The translations under genes and the position numbers were made by a program. DNA of 64,000 nt from Candidatus Argoarchaeum ethanivorans (GTDB lineage: Archaea; Halobacteriota; Methanosarcinia; Methanosarcinales; EX4572-44), in NCBI GenBank assembly GCA_004193545.1, contig RPGO01000024.1:62001-126000 (forward strand). Direction: 5' to 3'. This document shows positions 32,933 through 43,069 of this stretch, piece after piece; position 1 is the first letter of the stretch, and each line of letters starts with the position of its first letter. The notes below the pieces were generated by a model, which saw only the letters and a list, made by a program, of their open reading frames with translations, searched no databases and had not been told where the DNA came from.

Positions 32933-34624
32933 TCATGGTATATATACAGTGCCCTGCTTAATATATAATTGCTCTACTCTCTCGATGGTGTCTGCATCCT
33001 GTGGCGATTTGTCAGCTCTGACTCCAAGAAAGCGCGGAAACCGCAGAGCATAACCAGCGCTGTAGTTTGAACTTTTTTGTATTTCTTCGTATGCTATTTC
33101 AAAAACAATTCTTGGTTCAAATTGCAGTTCTTTCCCTTTTTCAGTTATTACCAGTTGTTTGAAGCTCAGAGTAAGCTCTTTTAGTTGTTTGTCGTCTATC
33201 CCTGTACCAACTTTCCCAACATAGAGATGTGTGTTATTCTCTGTGTCGAGGCATGCAAGAGTATACGAGCCTATAAGATGTGCACGCCTTCCCTCGCCCC
33301 ATTCACCTCCAACCACCACTAAATCGAGTGTTTCCATAATCGGTTTTATTTTCAGCCAGTTTTTACCTCGTTTACCAGGTGTGTAAAGAGAAGATGGGTT
33401 TTTCAGCATCACACCCTCGTGTCCTGCCGAGAGAGCACTTTCGTATATCCGTTGTATTGTTCCAGTGTCACCTGTGATATTTTGCTCTGCAAGTGTTAAC
33501 CCTTCAAGGTTTTGAATGTGTACTGCAAGTATTTTTCTTCTCTCTGTTAATGGGAGGTCTATCAGGCTTCTGCCGTTTATATACATAATATCAAAAAGGT
33601 TAAGAGTAAGTGGTATTTCCTCCTGCATCTGTTGAATATCGTATTTACGGCGAAAGCGGCGCAATAGCTGCTGGAAAGGCATTGGTTTTCCATTCCTTCC
33701 GACTGCTACAACCTCACCATCAAGGATTATTTGTTCTGCCCCTACAGATTGTTTCAACTTCTTAACAAGTTCTGGCAGGGAGTTTGTCACGTTTTCAAGT
33801 CTTCTGGAATAAAGAGTAATATGATCGTAATCTTTATGAATCTGCACACGTGCACCATCAAACTTCCATTCAACAGCAACCTCGCCTATATCCGACACCG
33901 CACTTTCGATGCTCTCTGCTATCTGTGCCAGCATCATCTTAATAGGTCTGTTAATTTTTATATTAAGGTTTGAAAGTCCTTTTGCTCCCTCTTTCCTTGC
34001 GGTAAGTGCCACAGTGCCAAGATCGTTTGTGAGCATGTACCCTCGTTCGACAAGTTCTGTGTCCACGTTAAACGCTTTTGCAATGGCATCTCTTACGAGC
34101 CCCTCACCGACCCCAATTCGAAGTTCTTCTACTGCAAGGCGAGAAATGTACACTGCTTCCTCGGGCGATACGTTGCTAAAAAGGTACTGCAGATTCCTGA
34201 TTTTAGCAGATTGCGAGCCCCTGCCAGAGGATGTTGCAATATCACTAAAACGTGAATGTACCTCTTTTATGCTGATTGAAGACTCCTCTTTAAAAAACGC
34301 TGAAAAACTGACCTGTGTTTTTTTCTTAAGTGAATCTCTTGCTGCAGCCCCGATATCGCCAAGGTCTCGCACCATATTTTTAACATCCAGTACTTTTATG
34401 CCTGCTGTTCTTGCGATTGCCGTGTAAAGAAGGTTTGGGCCAATTCCAGGTTCAAGATCACTCCACTGTGGAAACACTTTTCCTCTGATGAAATGTGCAA
34501 CAATGTAAAGCTCATCATCATCTATCTGTGCCAAAAAGTCACTTATTATGGAGGTTGTCTCAATAGAACCTGGAATCTTCTCTATCTTTTGACACACCTG
34601 TGCAAACTCACTAAAATCAGTCAT
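32933..34624 (-). CDS. lig: ATP-dependent DNA ligase
   Basis: Archaeal replicative DNA ligase. An N-terminal helical DNA-binding domain (residues 1-210) precedes the nucleotidyltransferase domain with the adenylated lysine in EWKFDGARVQ near residue 250. The following motifs include DGEVVAVG, PLTLNLFDIMYING and EGVMLKNPSS, and the OB-fold has WLKIKP. The start is taken at the ATG at 34624 after GGTGG, giving 563 aa, normal for the family; an ATG 27 bp upstream is less likely. cobA follows closely. Confidence 0.92.
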   Translation of the reverse strand: MTDFSEFAQVCQKIEKIPGSIETTSIISDFLAQIDDDELYIVAHFIRGKVFPQWSDLEPGIGPNLLYTAIARTAGIKVLDVKNMVRDLGDIGAAARDSLKKKTQVSFSAFFKEESSISIKEVHSRFSDIATSSGRGSQSAKIRNLQYLFSNVSPEEAVYISRLAVEELRIGVGEGLVRDAIAKAFNVDTELVERGYMLTNDLGTVALTARKEGAKGLSNLNIKINRPIKMMLAQIAESIESAVSDIGEVAVEWKFDGARVQIHKDYDHITLYSRRLENVTNSLPELVKKLKQSVGAEQIILDGEVVAVGRNGKPMPFQQLLRRFRRKYDIQQMQEEIPLTLNLFDIMYINGRSLIDLPLTERRKILAVHIQNLEGLTLAEQNITGDTGTIQRIYESALSAGHEGVMLKNPSSLYTPGKRGKNWLKIKPIMETLDLVVVGGEWGEGRRAHLIGSYTLACLDTENNTHLYVGKVGTGIDDKQLKELTLSFKQLVITEKGKELQFEPRIVFEIAYEEIQKSSNYSAGYALRFPRFLGVRADKSPQDADTIERVEQLYIKQGTVYIP

Positions 34625-34853
34625 AAGGCTACCACCGTTAAGGCAGGGCAATCGAACATGCTCAATAAGTTGCGGTCGTTTTGTGCAATCGTGAGATAAC
34701 TTCTCTCACCGCAGAGATCGCGGAGAACGCAGAGTATTTCCTCTTTTGCGCCCTTCTGCTTGGCTCCGCGGTTAAATTCCCTGGCTTTGATCCATGCAGT
34801 ATTGAGCAAGTACGGGCAATCCACAGGTAACTTAAGAAGAAATTTTTCTCAAG

Positions 34854-36206
34854 TCAGGTGAGTGGATAAAGCTCTTTGAATGCATCTTCCGCACCCATTG
34901 ATATTGGCTCTGCGCTTGCTTCCGGAGACAGCTCTGGCTGACTTGCACATCGCAGGGTGGTTAAATCAAGGGCTGTTAAGTTGCACCTTATTGCAAGCGC
35001 GATCACGTCAATAGATTTAATCGAGCGTTCATCATCTGCAATGATTTGTGATCCAACAACACGCTTTGTTTTCCTATCAAATATTAACTTGAGACTGTAC
35101 GGTTTTCCGCCTTCAATCATCGCGTATTTGGTTTTTACGGTTTTTGTTGTAGCAAAGACATCGATTCCTTCTTCTTCTGCTATTGCTTCTGTTACTCCAA
35201 TTGATGCAACAGTCTTATTAAATAACTTTATTGCAAAGCTGTTCAACAATCCTGGAAATTCTATTTGATAGCCAAGGGCATTTTTTGCAGCAATCCTGCC
35301 AGCTATAACTGCATTTGGTCTTATCTGCCCAGGAATTGGCTTTTTGGTGATCAGGTGTTCATACTCAATCATGTCACCACCAGCATAAATATCCGGATCA
35401 GACGTCTGGAGATACTCATTCACCTCAAGTCCGTACTCTCCAATTTCAAGCCCGGCTGCTGCTGCAAGTTCAATACGTGGATGAACGCCTATGGACAGTA
35501 TGACCATATCGGTTTCGATTTTGTCCCCTGATGACAGCTCAACTGCTTCCACTTCTGTTTCTCCTATAATTTTTGTTACCACTTCTTTTGACCTGATCGA
35601 AACTCCATTCTGGATAAAATGTTTTTCAAGCTCATTGCTCACATCTATGTCCAGACCAAGTTTCCTGCCAATGTACGATCTGACAACAATTGTAACTGCA
35701 ATACCTTTCTGTGCAATAAGCGAAGCCATCTCAAGTCCAATTGCTCCTGCACCATATACAACAGCTTTTTTTACTTTCTTTTCGTTTATCCAGTCTCGTA
35801 TGCTCACCGCATTATCACTTGTGCGAATCGTAAAAACACCATCAAGACTTGCACCGTGAATTAATGGGACAATGGCTTTACCTCCAGTACCCAAAATAAG
35901 TTTATCATAAGGATAGACAGCACCATCGGCAGTCGTAACAGTTTTTTCTGTTCTGTTGATGCTTGTTGCCGGCACATCTACTAGAGTTACTCCAGCATCA
36001 TGAAACATTTCATCACTTTTGATTGAAGCCTCTACCGTTGCTCTTTCAACCGAGATAAAAGGTGTTGCGCATCTTACCAGCAAACCGCCTTTCTCTTCTC
36101 GTATCAAGGTCACGTCTACCGAAGGGTCGGTTTTCTTTGACATCTTTGCTGCTGGTGCTCCAAAACCGCCGCACCCAATAACTACAAGTTTATTTGTCTT
36201 TGACAT
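34854..36206 (-). CDS. FAD/NAD(P)-dependent pyridine-nucleotide-disulfide oxidoreductase
   Basis: Flavoprotein of the NADH oxidase/CoA-disulfide reductase branch. The N-terminal FAD fingerprint is GCGGFGAPAAK (near residue 11), the NAD(P) fingerprint is VVYGAGAIGLEMA (near residue 149) and the C-terminal FAD motif is IYAGGDMIEYE (near residue 277). A cysteine at the family's catalytic place (VRCATPFIS, near residue 46) suggests single-cysteine redox chemistry, such as reduction of CoA disulfide, polysulfide or oxygen. The natural substrate is not evident. At 450 aa it is complete and monocistronic. Confidence 0.85.
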   Translation of the reverse strand: MSKTNKLVVIGCGGFGAPAAKMSKKTDPSVDVTLIREEKGGLLVRCATPFISVERATVEASIKSDEMFHDAGVTLVDVPATSINRTEKTVTTADGAVYPYDKLILGTGGKAIVPLIHGASLDGVFTIRTSDNAVSIRDWINEKKVKKAVVYGAGAIGLEMASLIAQKGIAVTIVVRSYIGRKLGLDIDVSNELEKHFIQNGVSIRSKEVVTKIIGETEVEAVELSSGDKIETDMVILSIGVHPRIELAAAAGLEIGEYGLEVNEYLQTSDPDIYAGGDMIEYEHLITKKPIPGQIRPNAVIAGRIAAKNALGYQIEFPGLLNSFAIKLFNKTVASIGVTEAIAEEEGIDVFATTKTVKTKYAMIEGGKPYSLKLIFDRKTKRVVGSQIIADDERSIKSIDVIALAIRCNLTALDLTTLRCASQPELSPEASAEPISMGAEDAFKELYPLT

Positions 36207-36421
36207 ATTTTTTTCTCCTGCATGAATTTTTTATATAAATGATTTTCGATCAATTCTATAATTTACCAGCATATAACTTTTGTGATTGAACTGACTGTGT
36301 GTATAGGAGGCTGTCAAATTGTCCTGTGAATTGGTACTGTCCTAACATACGATAATTTACCATAGTGAATGCTATAATCGGATATGCTCAATATTATATA
36401 GTTACTTACCATCGAGTTCTC

Positions 36422-36484
36422 ACCGCCCCCGCCACCCATCCGTGCTGTGCGTGCTTCGTCGCGATGGGAGACGGCGGGGCGGTT
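36422..36484. other. GC-rich inverted repeat, possible structured RNA
   Basis: In the ~400-bp gap between the flavoprotein and methylase genes, 36422-36484 forms a long imperfect hairpin: ACCGCCCCCGCC with GGCGGGGCGGT and CCCATC with GATGGG, around a ~22-nt loop. About 100 more GC-rich bases follow. No coding frame here is convincing. The composition contrast with an AT-leaning genome is the typical sign of a structured RNA, but no known family is recognised. Confidence 0.45.
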
Positions 36485-36605
36485 ATGTGTGGGTGGATGC
36501 GCGCCGGTGGGTGCGTGGAAGTGCAGACGAGAGGTGGGGACGGGCTGTCTGAGTGTGTACTGCCTCTGACGGTTTCGTGCTCATAAACAAATTAGAGATA
36601 TCCGT

Positions 36606-37691
36606 TCACCCAGTCCCGATAAGTAAACACTCATCAGAATTATTATTACTGAGCACATATTTATACTCCCCATACCGAACCTCCTTTACCGTATTCTTGT
36701 ACTTCTCCAAAAGCCGTGTCAACTCCCCAATCGATGGAATCCCATCAGACCTATACGAAACCACAATGGCAGTATCCTGAAATTTTTTAAACAGTTGGTC
36801 AAAAGCGGCATGGATTTTATTTTTATCACACCAAACTGATTTTTCGTGCTTTATTTTCCTGTGTTTACTCTGATAATCAACCATATCCTTCCAATTTGGA
36901 TAATTCACGATGCCCTCTATAAAATGATAAAAATCCAGATAATCCACACCAACACCACTTTTCGATATGTACGGCGTATCAATGTAAACAAGGTCGAAGT
37001 CCCCCTCGACACCGAACACATCAAGATTCAGGGATTTATTATGCTTCCCGTTTGAAAACACGCATCCATTTGCCTCATCCACAAAGTTTAAGAAATGTTT
37101 TTCGAATGGCGTATCCCACGTTGCTTTGTTACCAAAGCTTCGTTTTACCTCAGAAGTCCGCATGTAAAGGTTTTTTCGATGAAATAAATTATAGGGTCGT
37201 TTTATAATACAAGATTGAAACAATGCATAATAAGCCAACGCTTTTTTGTAAAAGTCGTCGAGTTCGCTTTCTATGTTCTGAATGATCATATCAAGCCATC
37301 TGTTCTCCTCATCTGTGTAATAGATATCAGAAAAAGTATCCTGGATAAAAGTAGGATAATTAATGTCAGGGTGGGGGTGCAGTAAAAAATCGATTTCATC
37401 ATCCGTCAATCTCGTATCATTATTTTCTATTAATGTTGTGCCGATGTAGCAATTGGATTTCAATATGTCGTTGTAAAAAACCTGTTTACCTTTTGTTTTT
37501 AAGAAATATCCCACGACCCCGGTTCCACCAAACGCATCCAAAACACTTTCAAATTTGATGTCTTTTATATTTTCCCAAATCCATTCAACTATCTTTGATT
37601 TGCTTCCTTGATAGCGGGTTGTTGGGAGGTTACGTTGCTTAATCGTTTCTCCCATAAGAGTTAATTGAATTCCAGCCATTTTACCACCCAT
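36606..37691 (-). CDS. Type II DNA adenine methyltransferase (D12-like)
   Basis: SAM-dependent methyltransferase. The N-terminal TRYQGSKSKIVEWIWENI and the SAM-binding motif DAFGGTGVVGYF near residue 53 match the D12-class adenine methylases; the catalytic motif IV reads DTPY near residue 217 instead of DPPY. The product is 361 aa. It lies just downstream of an EcoRV-like nuclease on the same strand, so it is the protecting partner of a type II system, by inference for a GATATC-like site. Because the nuclease is frameshifted it may now act alone. Confidence 0.85.
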   Translation of the reverse strand: MGGKMAGIQLTLMGETIKQRNLPTTRYQGSKSKIVEWIWENIKDIKFESVLDAFGGTGVVGYFLKTKGKQVFYNDILKSNCYIGTTLIENNDTRLTDDEIDFLLHPHPDINYPTFIQDTFSDIYYTDEENRWLDMIIQNIESELDDFYKKALAYYALFQSCIIKRPYNLFHRKNLYMRTSEVKRSFGNKATWDTPFEKHFLNFVDEANGCVFSNGKHNKSLNLDVFGVEGDFDLVYIDTPYISKSGVGVDYLDFYHFIEGIVNYPNWKDMVDYQSKHRKIKHEKSVWCDKNKIHAAFDQLFKKFQDTAIVVSYRSDGIPSIGELTRLLEKYKNTVKEVRYGEYKYVLSNNNSDECLLIGTG

Positions 37692-37784
37692 TTCAATTCC
37701 AATGATTTTATTTAATATAATTATTTATCAGTATAATTATATCGATTAAATTGTCCATTGGTTTCCAACTGAGTTCCATTATTA

Positions 37785-38571
37785 TTATCTCTTTTTATAC
37801 TCAAAATATTCATTTATATTACGATAAGGTGGCTTGGGCAGATCAAGCTGATGTGCCATATCACGTGTCATGTAGTACATCCAATAATCGTCGAATACGC
37901 TCATCCCATATTCTGAAAAGATGCCAGCACCAATCCTTATTTGTTCTATCTTTTTTGCAGAACCTATATTTTTGGTATTACCGCTGCCTGGCTTATCGCT
38001 TGCGATTTTATACTTCTCCTGCACTATAAATTCAACATCCTTCACCACAGAGATAATTCTTTTGAGATCATCGATAGAATAGATTTTATATTCATCTATA
38101 CATTCATCTTGTTTTGTATATACAATTCCAAGCACATAATGTTTTTTTATATTCACGATATGGGAACGTGATATTCTTCTTACTGGTTCTATCCCTAAAA
38201 TATCCTGTAAATGCTCCAAGTGTAAATCCGGATACCATCGCTTTCGACTTTCGGTATGTGCTCTTTATATCGAGTGCAATCTTTTCACCGCTATTTTTAT
38301 CGATAAAACTAACATCCGGGTAAAAGTTCTGCTCTTTGCTTAAAACGATCTCAAAATTGTTTTCCATTGCAAATTGTTCTATCTTGGGAAAGAGCATAAT
38401 CTCCAAAACCTTTGAAATCACCTTTGTATCGAGAGAGATTGTGTAAACATTCTTAAAAATATCGATAAATCCCTTGACTGTCCAATTTCCTTCTGAATCT
38501 TGGATTTGGCATAGATACTGGTTTAAGCATCCCAAAAGACTCTTTTCAAAATCGCCTTCATCCGTAGTCAT
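37785..38571 (-). pseudogene. EcoRV-like type II restriction endonuclease, split by a frameshift
   Basis: The first frame (38571-38104) holds PD at residues 85-86 and LDIKSTY around residues 100-106, matching the EcoRV active site P-D...D-x-K. It continues FTLGAFTGYFRDRT, as in EcoRV. The second frame (38219-37785) continues HYVLGIVYTKQDE and SDKPGSGNTKNIGSAKKIEQ, the EcoRV DNA-contact region. The frames join at a run of seven A residues in the message (plus-strand T at 38142-38148). A joined product would be about 260 aa, against 245 for EcoRV. The run may be phase-variable, a mutation or a read error. Confidence 0.8.
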
Positions 38572-38770
38572 AACTTAACCACGTTGTTAGGCTTTAATAA
38601 AAGTATCTAAAGCCATTCCATATCATAACCCCAAAAAAATAACCCCCCCTGAGCGTGCTTTCACACACTCACGTACAGCACGCCTTCCCAATTTCGCGAA
38701 AGATCCCAAACAAGCTTGAAACAAGTACGAGCAAAGATTAATACACTTGTATTTCATTTATCTCGAAGCC

Positions 38771-40678
38771 ATGAACAATCATTTCCCAGAACTTAAATGT
38801 GGGATTGAAATCCACCAGCAGCTTAATACAAAAGAAAAGCTATTCTGCAAATGCCCGACAAGACGCAGAGATACGGTTGAGTCAAATCTTGAATTCCACC
38901 GATTCCTTCGCGCGACAACAAGTGAAATGGGGGAAATAGATAGAGCAGCACTTGAGGAAACAAAGATACAAAAGAAATACATCTATAAAGCGTACGATTC
39001 CACCTGCCTGGTTGAAAATGATGAGGAGCCACCCGGGAAGCTGAATATGGATGCCCTTGATATTGCTCTTACCATGAGCAAGATGCTTCACATGCACCCG
39101 GTGGATGAGCTTTACAGTATGAGAAAAATCGTTGTTGATGGATCCAATACTGCCGGATTCCAGCGTACAGGGCTTGTTGCAACCGATGGATACATTGATG
39201 TTGGCGGCGGTAGGGTTGGAATCAGTGTAATCTGCCTTGAAGAAGAAGCCGCACAGAAAATCAAAGATTCCGGAGAGAGCGTCATTTATTCACTTGATCG
39301 GCTTGGAATACCACTAGTAGAGATTTGTACTGCACCGGATATTAAAACACCGGAACAGGCACGCGATGTTGCTGCGTATATAGGAATGCTTCTTCGCTCA
39401 ACAGGAAGGGTTAAACGGGGACTTGGCACGATACGGCAAGATGTTAATATATCTATCATAGGAGGGGCACGTGTCGAAATAAAAGGCGTGCAAGAATTAG
39501 TCCTCTTACCTGCGATCTTGAATAAGGAAAGGCAAAGACAGATAAATCTTATTGACATAAAAGATAAACTCAACGAGCGGGGGGCTGCGGTAGATGGAAC
39601 TATCACAGATGTTACCGATCTATTTAAAAATACAGATGTACCGGTACTCAAACGTGAACTTGAACTTGATGGTACTATTACTATACTTGCAGTAAAACTT
39701 AAACGGTTTGCAGGAATCGTTGGAAATGAACATGACATGTTGCTTAGTACCGAATTCTCTGATCGTGCAAAAAAGTTAGGAGTGAATGGAATACTTCACA
39801 CCGATAAACTGCCAACCCAGTATATTAAAGCTGATGCGCGAAAATTGGCCGATAGTGAAGTAAATGACCTAAAGAAGACCTTGAACGCAGATGAGGAGGA
39901 TTGTATAGTGATTGTATCAAACAGTAATAAAAAACGCGCGCGAAGTGCTCTTGAATCGGTAATAATACGAGCACAAGAGGCTCTCGTATGTGTGCCAGAG
40001 GAAACTCGCAGGATGTTTCCGGGCGGAACTTCAGCTTATATGCGACCTCTCCCGGGAGCTGCCCGCATGTATCCTGAAACCGATGTACTGCCAGTACCAA
40101 TCACACAGGAACGCCTTGAAAAAATCAAACTTCCGGAGCTTCTAACAATAAAAAAAGAGCGATTCAGGAACCAATACAATCTCAACGATGAGCTTGCAAA
40201 TCTTATCAGCCAATCAGAAAATGCTTATCTGTTTGAACAAATAATCTCGGCAGTTCCTGGAGCAAAACCCACAATAGTAATAAAAACACTTCACACAACG
40301 ATTGGTGAATTGCAAAAAGAAGGATACAACACAGGCGGAATCACCCTCAACCACCTGGTTGACCTGTTCAACTTTAGTGCAGAAGGAAGCATTCCAAACG
40401 AGGCAATAAAAGAAGTTCTCAAAGCAATTACAATCCACTCACAGGTATCTTTAAGAGATTTACTGACTGAACTGAGACTTGCAGGCGCCGATATTGCAGG
40501 CGCTGAAATGCTGATAGGAAAGATAGTCAAAGAGCGGGAGGAATTTGTAAAACAGCGTGGGCTTGATGCAGCAGGACCACTGATGGGAGTTGTTATGAAA
40601 GAACTGCGTGGAAAGGTGGGAGGACAGCAGATCAGCCAGATACTGAAGCGAAAGATAGAAGAAATATTTGAAAATTAA
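38771..40678 (+). CDS. gatE: Glutamyl-tRNA(Gln) amidotransferase subunit E
   Basis: Archaeal GatE, the tRNA-binding kinase subunit of GatDE, converts Glu-tRNA(Gln) to Gln-tRNA(Gln). The N-terminus CGIEIHQQLNTKEKLFCKCP, the cradle-domain IPLVEICTAPDIKTPEQARD and the C-terminal YqeY-like tail (GPLMGVVMKELRGK) are typical. The start is taken at the ATG at 38771, before the conserved ELKCGIEIH. The TAA stop overlaps the cdhA start as TAATG, an unusual pairing of tRNA charging with carbon metabolism. Length of 635 aa is normal. Confidence 0.93.
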   Translation: MNNHFPELKCGIEIHQQLNTKEKLFCKCPTRRRDTVESNLEFHRFLRATTSEMGEIDRAALEETKIQKKYIYKAYDSTCLVENDEEPPGKLNMDALDIALTMSKMLHMHPVDELYSMRKIVVDGSNTAGFQRTGLVATDGYIDVGGGRVGISVICLEEEAAQKIKDSGESVIYSLDRLGIPLVEICTAPDIKTPEQARDVAAYIGMLLRSTGRVKRGLGTIRQDVNISIIGGARVEIKGVQELVLLPAILNKERQRQINLIDIKDKLNERGAAVDGTITDVTDLFKNTDVPVLKRELELDGTITILAVKLKRFAGIVGNEHDMLLSTEFSDRAKKLGVNGILHTDKLPTQYIKADARKLADSEVNDLKKTLNADEEDCIVIVSNSNKKRARSALESVIIRAQEALVCVPEETRRMFPGGTSAYMRPLPGAARMYPETDVLPVPITQERLEKIKLPELLTIKKERFRNQYNLNDELANLISQSENAYLFEQIISAVPGAKPTIVIKTLHTTIGELQKEGYNTGGITLNHLVDLFNFSAEGSIPNEAIKEVLKAITIHSQVSLRDLLTELRLAGADIAGAEMLIGKIVKEREEFVKQRGLDAAGPLMGVVMKELRGKVGGQQISQILKRKIEEIFEN

Positions 40679-43059
40679 TGGAGGAATTAAATATAGCACC
40701 CTCTAAAATTGAGATAGAAGCTTTAAAAAATGTAGTAATAAATATAGGCGGGATTGAAGAGGAAGAAGAAGAATGGGAGACAATGGGCCCAACACCGATG
40801 CCAGGTATAGCCGATCTCAGGAACTGGGATTACAAGCTACTCGAGCGATACAAACCGTTCTATGCTCCCTACTGTGAGATGTGCTGCTTCTGCACATTCG
40901 GGAAGTGCGATCTTACCGGAGGAAAAAAAGGTGCATGCGGTCTTGGCATGGCTGCCCAGCAAGCACGGTTTGTGACAATTGCATGTCTTATTGGGTGCTC
41001 TGCACACACAGCACACGGCAGGCACCTGCTTCGCAAGGTTCTAAAGATTGTGGGAGATCGTGAGATTAATATGGGCACAGGTATCAATATCGAAGCACCG
41101 CTCACGAGACTTATCACAGGAATTAAACCAGAAAAATTGAGTGATTTTATACCAGTGCTTGAGTATCTGGAGGAGCAGATTGCACAGTTGCTGGATTCAA
41201 CGCACACTGGCCAGGAAGGTTCAAATCTTGACTATGAGTCAAAGGCGTACCACGCTGGAATGCTCGACTCACTTGGTAAGGAGGTTGCAGACCTCATCCA
41301 AATCGTTGCATTCGATCTTCCCAAAGGGGATCCTGATGCTCCTCTGGTTGAGATCGGGATGGGCTGCGTTGATGAAAGTAAGCCAGTAATACTTGTCATC
41401 GGTCACAATGTTGTGCCGTCTGTTGCGGTTATGGATTACATGTCTGATCATGGACTTGATGAACGGATTGAAGTTGCGGGAATTTGCTGTACTGCCATTG
41501 ATACGACACGATACTCCCAAAAAGCGAAGATTGTTGGCTCAATCGGGAGGCAGCTTCGTTTTGTCCGTTCAGGGGTTGCAGATGTTATTATGGTTGATGA
41601 ACAGTGCATCCGTGCAGACATCCTTGAGCAGGCAAAACGAATCCATGCTCCACTGATTGCAACAAACGATAAGGCACTCTACGGGCTTGTTGATCGAACA
41701 AATGATTCGGTAGATGATATTGTTGCCATACTCACAAGTGGCAAGGAACCTGGTGTAGTAATCCTTGATCCGGTCAAGGCAGGAGAAGTGGCAGTACGAG
41801 TTGTGCAGATCACGCATGAAAAGCGAAAGGAACTTGTTAATATTCTAACCGATGAAGAGTTCAAAGAGTACGTTACGATGTGCCAGAACTGTGATGCAAA
41901 CTGCATAGTTGCATGCCCGCAGGGGCTTCCGATTGGTGAAGCAAATAAAGCTGCTGCGAAAGGGGATACTGCACCGCTTGCCAGCCTGTTTGACCCGTGT
42001 GTCGGATGCGGAAGGTGCGAACAGGTTTGTAAGAAACACATTCCAATTGTTGATGTAATCCTGAAAGCATCGCTTCCTTATGTAAAATCAGAGAAGGGAA
42101 TGATACGTGTTGGAAGAGGTCCTGTGCTTGATACGGAGATCAGAAAGGTTGGTGCTCCACTTGTTCTCGGAACAATTCCCGGAATTATTGCCATTGTCGG
42201 GTGCGGCAACTACCCCAACGGAACAAAAGATGTGTACAGAATAGCAAAGGAGTTTGCTGAACGGAAGTACATCGTTGTCCTGACCGGGTGCGGCGCTATG
42301 GATGCTGCACTCTACCGTGACAAGGATGGAAAAACACTCTATGAGAAATATCCGGGAGACTTTGACGGCGGATGCGTTCTCAATATCGGTTCATGCGTTT
42401 CAAATGCACACATTCACGGTGCAGCTATCAAAGTGGCAGCGATCTATGCCAGGCGAAACATCAGGGGAAACTATGCAGAGATTGCCGACTACATCTTAAA
42501 CAGGGTTGGTGCGTGCGGTGTGGCATGGGGTGCAATGTCCCAGAAAGCGGCATCGATTGCATCTGGTGTAAACCGAATAGGTATTCCTGTTGTTATCGGT
42601 CCACACGGCTGGAAGTACAGAAGAGCATACCTTGGACGAAAGTATGTTGATGAGGATTGGGTGGTCTATGATGCAAGAGACGGCTCTAAAGTGCAGATTG
42701 AGCCTGCACCGGAACACATGCTTGTGGCAGCAGACACGTATCAAGAGGCAATCCCACTCATTGCAAGACTCTGCTTCCGTCCAACCGATAACAGCATGGG
42801 TAGGCAGGTAAAGCTCACGCATTACATGGACCTGTCGATGAAGTATCTTGGCGTGTATCCTGACGATTGGCACATCTTTGTGAGAGGCGAAGCAGATCTC
42901 CCGCTTGCAAGAAAAGAGGAGTACCTTAGAATTTTGAAAGAAGAGCATGGCTGGGGTATCGATCTTGAAGCAAAGAAGATACTTTCGGGACCTGTGCGAA
43001 AGATGGATGTCGGGTTTGACGCAACAAACCTTGAAGAACTCATAAAGAAGAACGAGTGA
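40678..43059 (+). CDS. cdhA: CO dehydrogenase/acetyl-CoA synthase, alpha subunit
   Basis: Nickel-iron CO dehydrogenase subunit of the archaeal ACDS complex, which links CO2/CO with acetyl-CoA synthesis or cleavage (Wood-Ljungdahl pathway, aceticlastic or reverse). The N-terminal cluster ligands are CEMCCFCTFGKCDLTGG near residue 68. Two ferredoxin-like 4Fe-4S motifs, CQNCDANCIVACP and CVGCGRCEQVC, lie near residues 402 and 441. C-cluster ligand cysteines are spread over residues ~270-620. At 793 aa it is complete. It overlaps gatE by TAATG and is followed by cdhB after 10 bp. The cytoplasmic partner genes cdhC, D and E are not in the window. Confidence 0.95.
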   Translation: MEELNIAPSKIEIEALKNVVINIGGIEEEEEEWETMGPTPMPGIADLRNWDYKLLERYKPFYAPYCEMCCFCTFGKCDLTGGKKGACGLGMAAQQARFVTIACLIGCSAHTAHGRHLLRKVLKIVGDREINMGTGINIEAPLTRLITGIKPEKLSDFIPVLEYLEEQIAQLLDSTHTGQEGSNLDYESKAYHAGMLDSLGKEVADLIQIVAFDLPKGDPDAPLVEIGMGCVDESKPVILVIGHNVVPSVAVMDYMSDHGLDERIEVAGICCTAIDTTRYSQKAKIVGSIGRQLRFVRSGVADVIMVDEQCIRADILEQAKRIHAPLIATNDKALYGLVDRTNDSVDDIVAILTSGKEPGVVILDPVKAGEVAVRVVQITHEKRKELVNILTDEEFKEYVTMCQNCDANCIVACPQGLPIGEANKAAAKGDTAPLASLFDPCVGCGRCEQVCKKHIPIVDVILKASLPYVKSEKGMIRVGRGPVLDTEIRKVGAPLVLGTIPGIIAIVGCGNYPNGTKDVYRIAKEFAERKYIVVLTGCGAMDAALYRDKDGKTLYEKYPGDFDGGCVLNIGSCVSNAHIHGAAIKVAAIYARRNIRGNYAEIADYILNRVGACGVAWGAMSQKAASIASGVNRIGIPVVIGPHGWKYRRAYLGRKYVDEDWVVYDARDGSKVQIEPAPEHMLVAADTYQEAIPLIARLCFRPTDNSMGRQVKLTHYMDLSMKYLGVYPDDWHIFVRGEADLPLARKEEYLRILKEEHGWGIDLEAKKILSGPVRKMDVGFDATNLEELIKKNE

Positions 43060-43069
43060 GGTAATTAGG

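Noticed and set aside
34621-34824. Short frame upstream of the ligase gene encoding REFNRGAKQKGAKEEILCVL-like sequence
   Set aside because: This reading is a translation of a common CCGCAGAGA-x-CGCGGAGAACGCAGAG-type DNA motif found in many genomes, not a gene. Related ACCACAGAGAACACAG stretches occur near 30160, 43780 and 62460.
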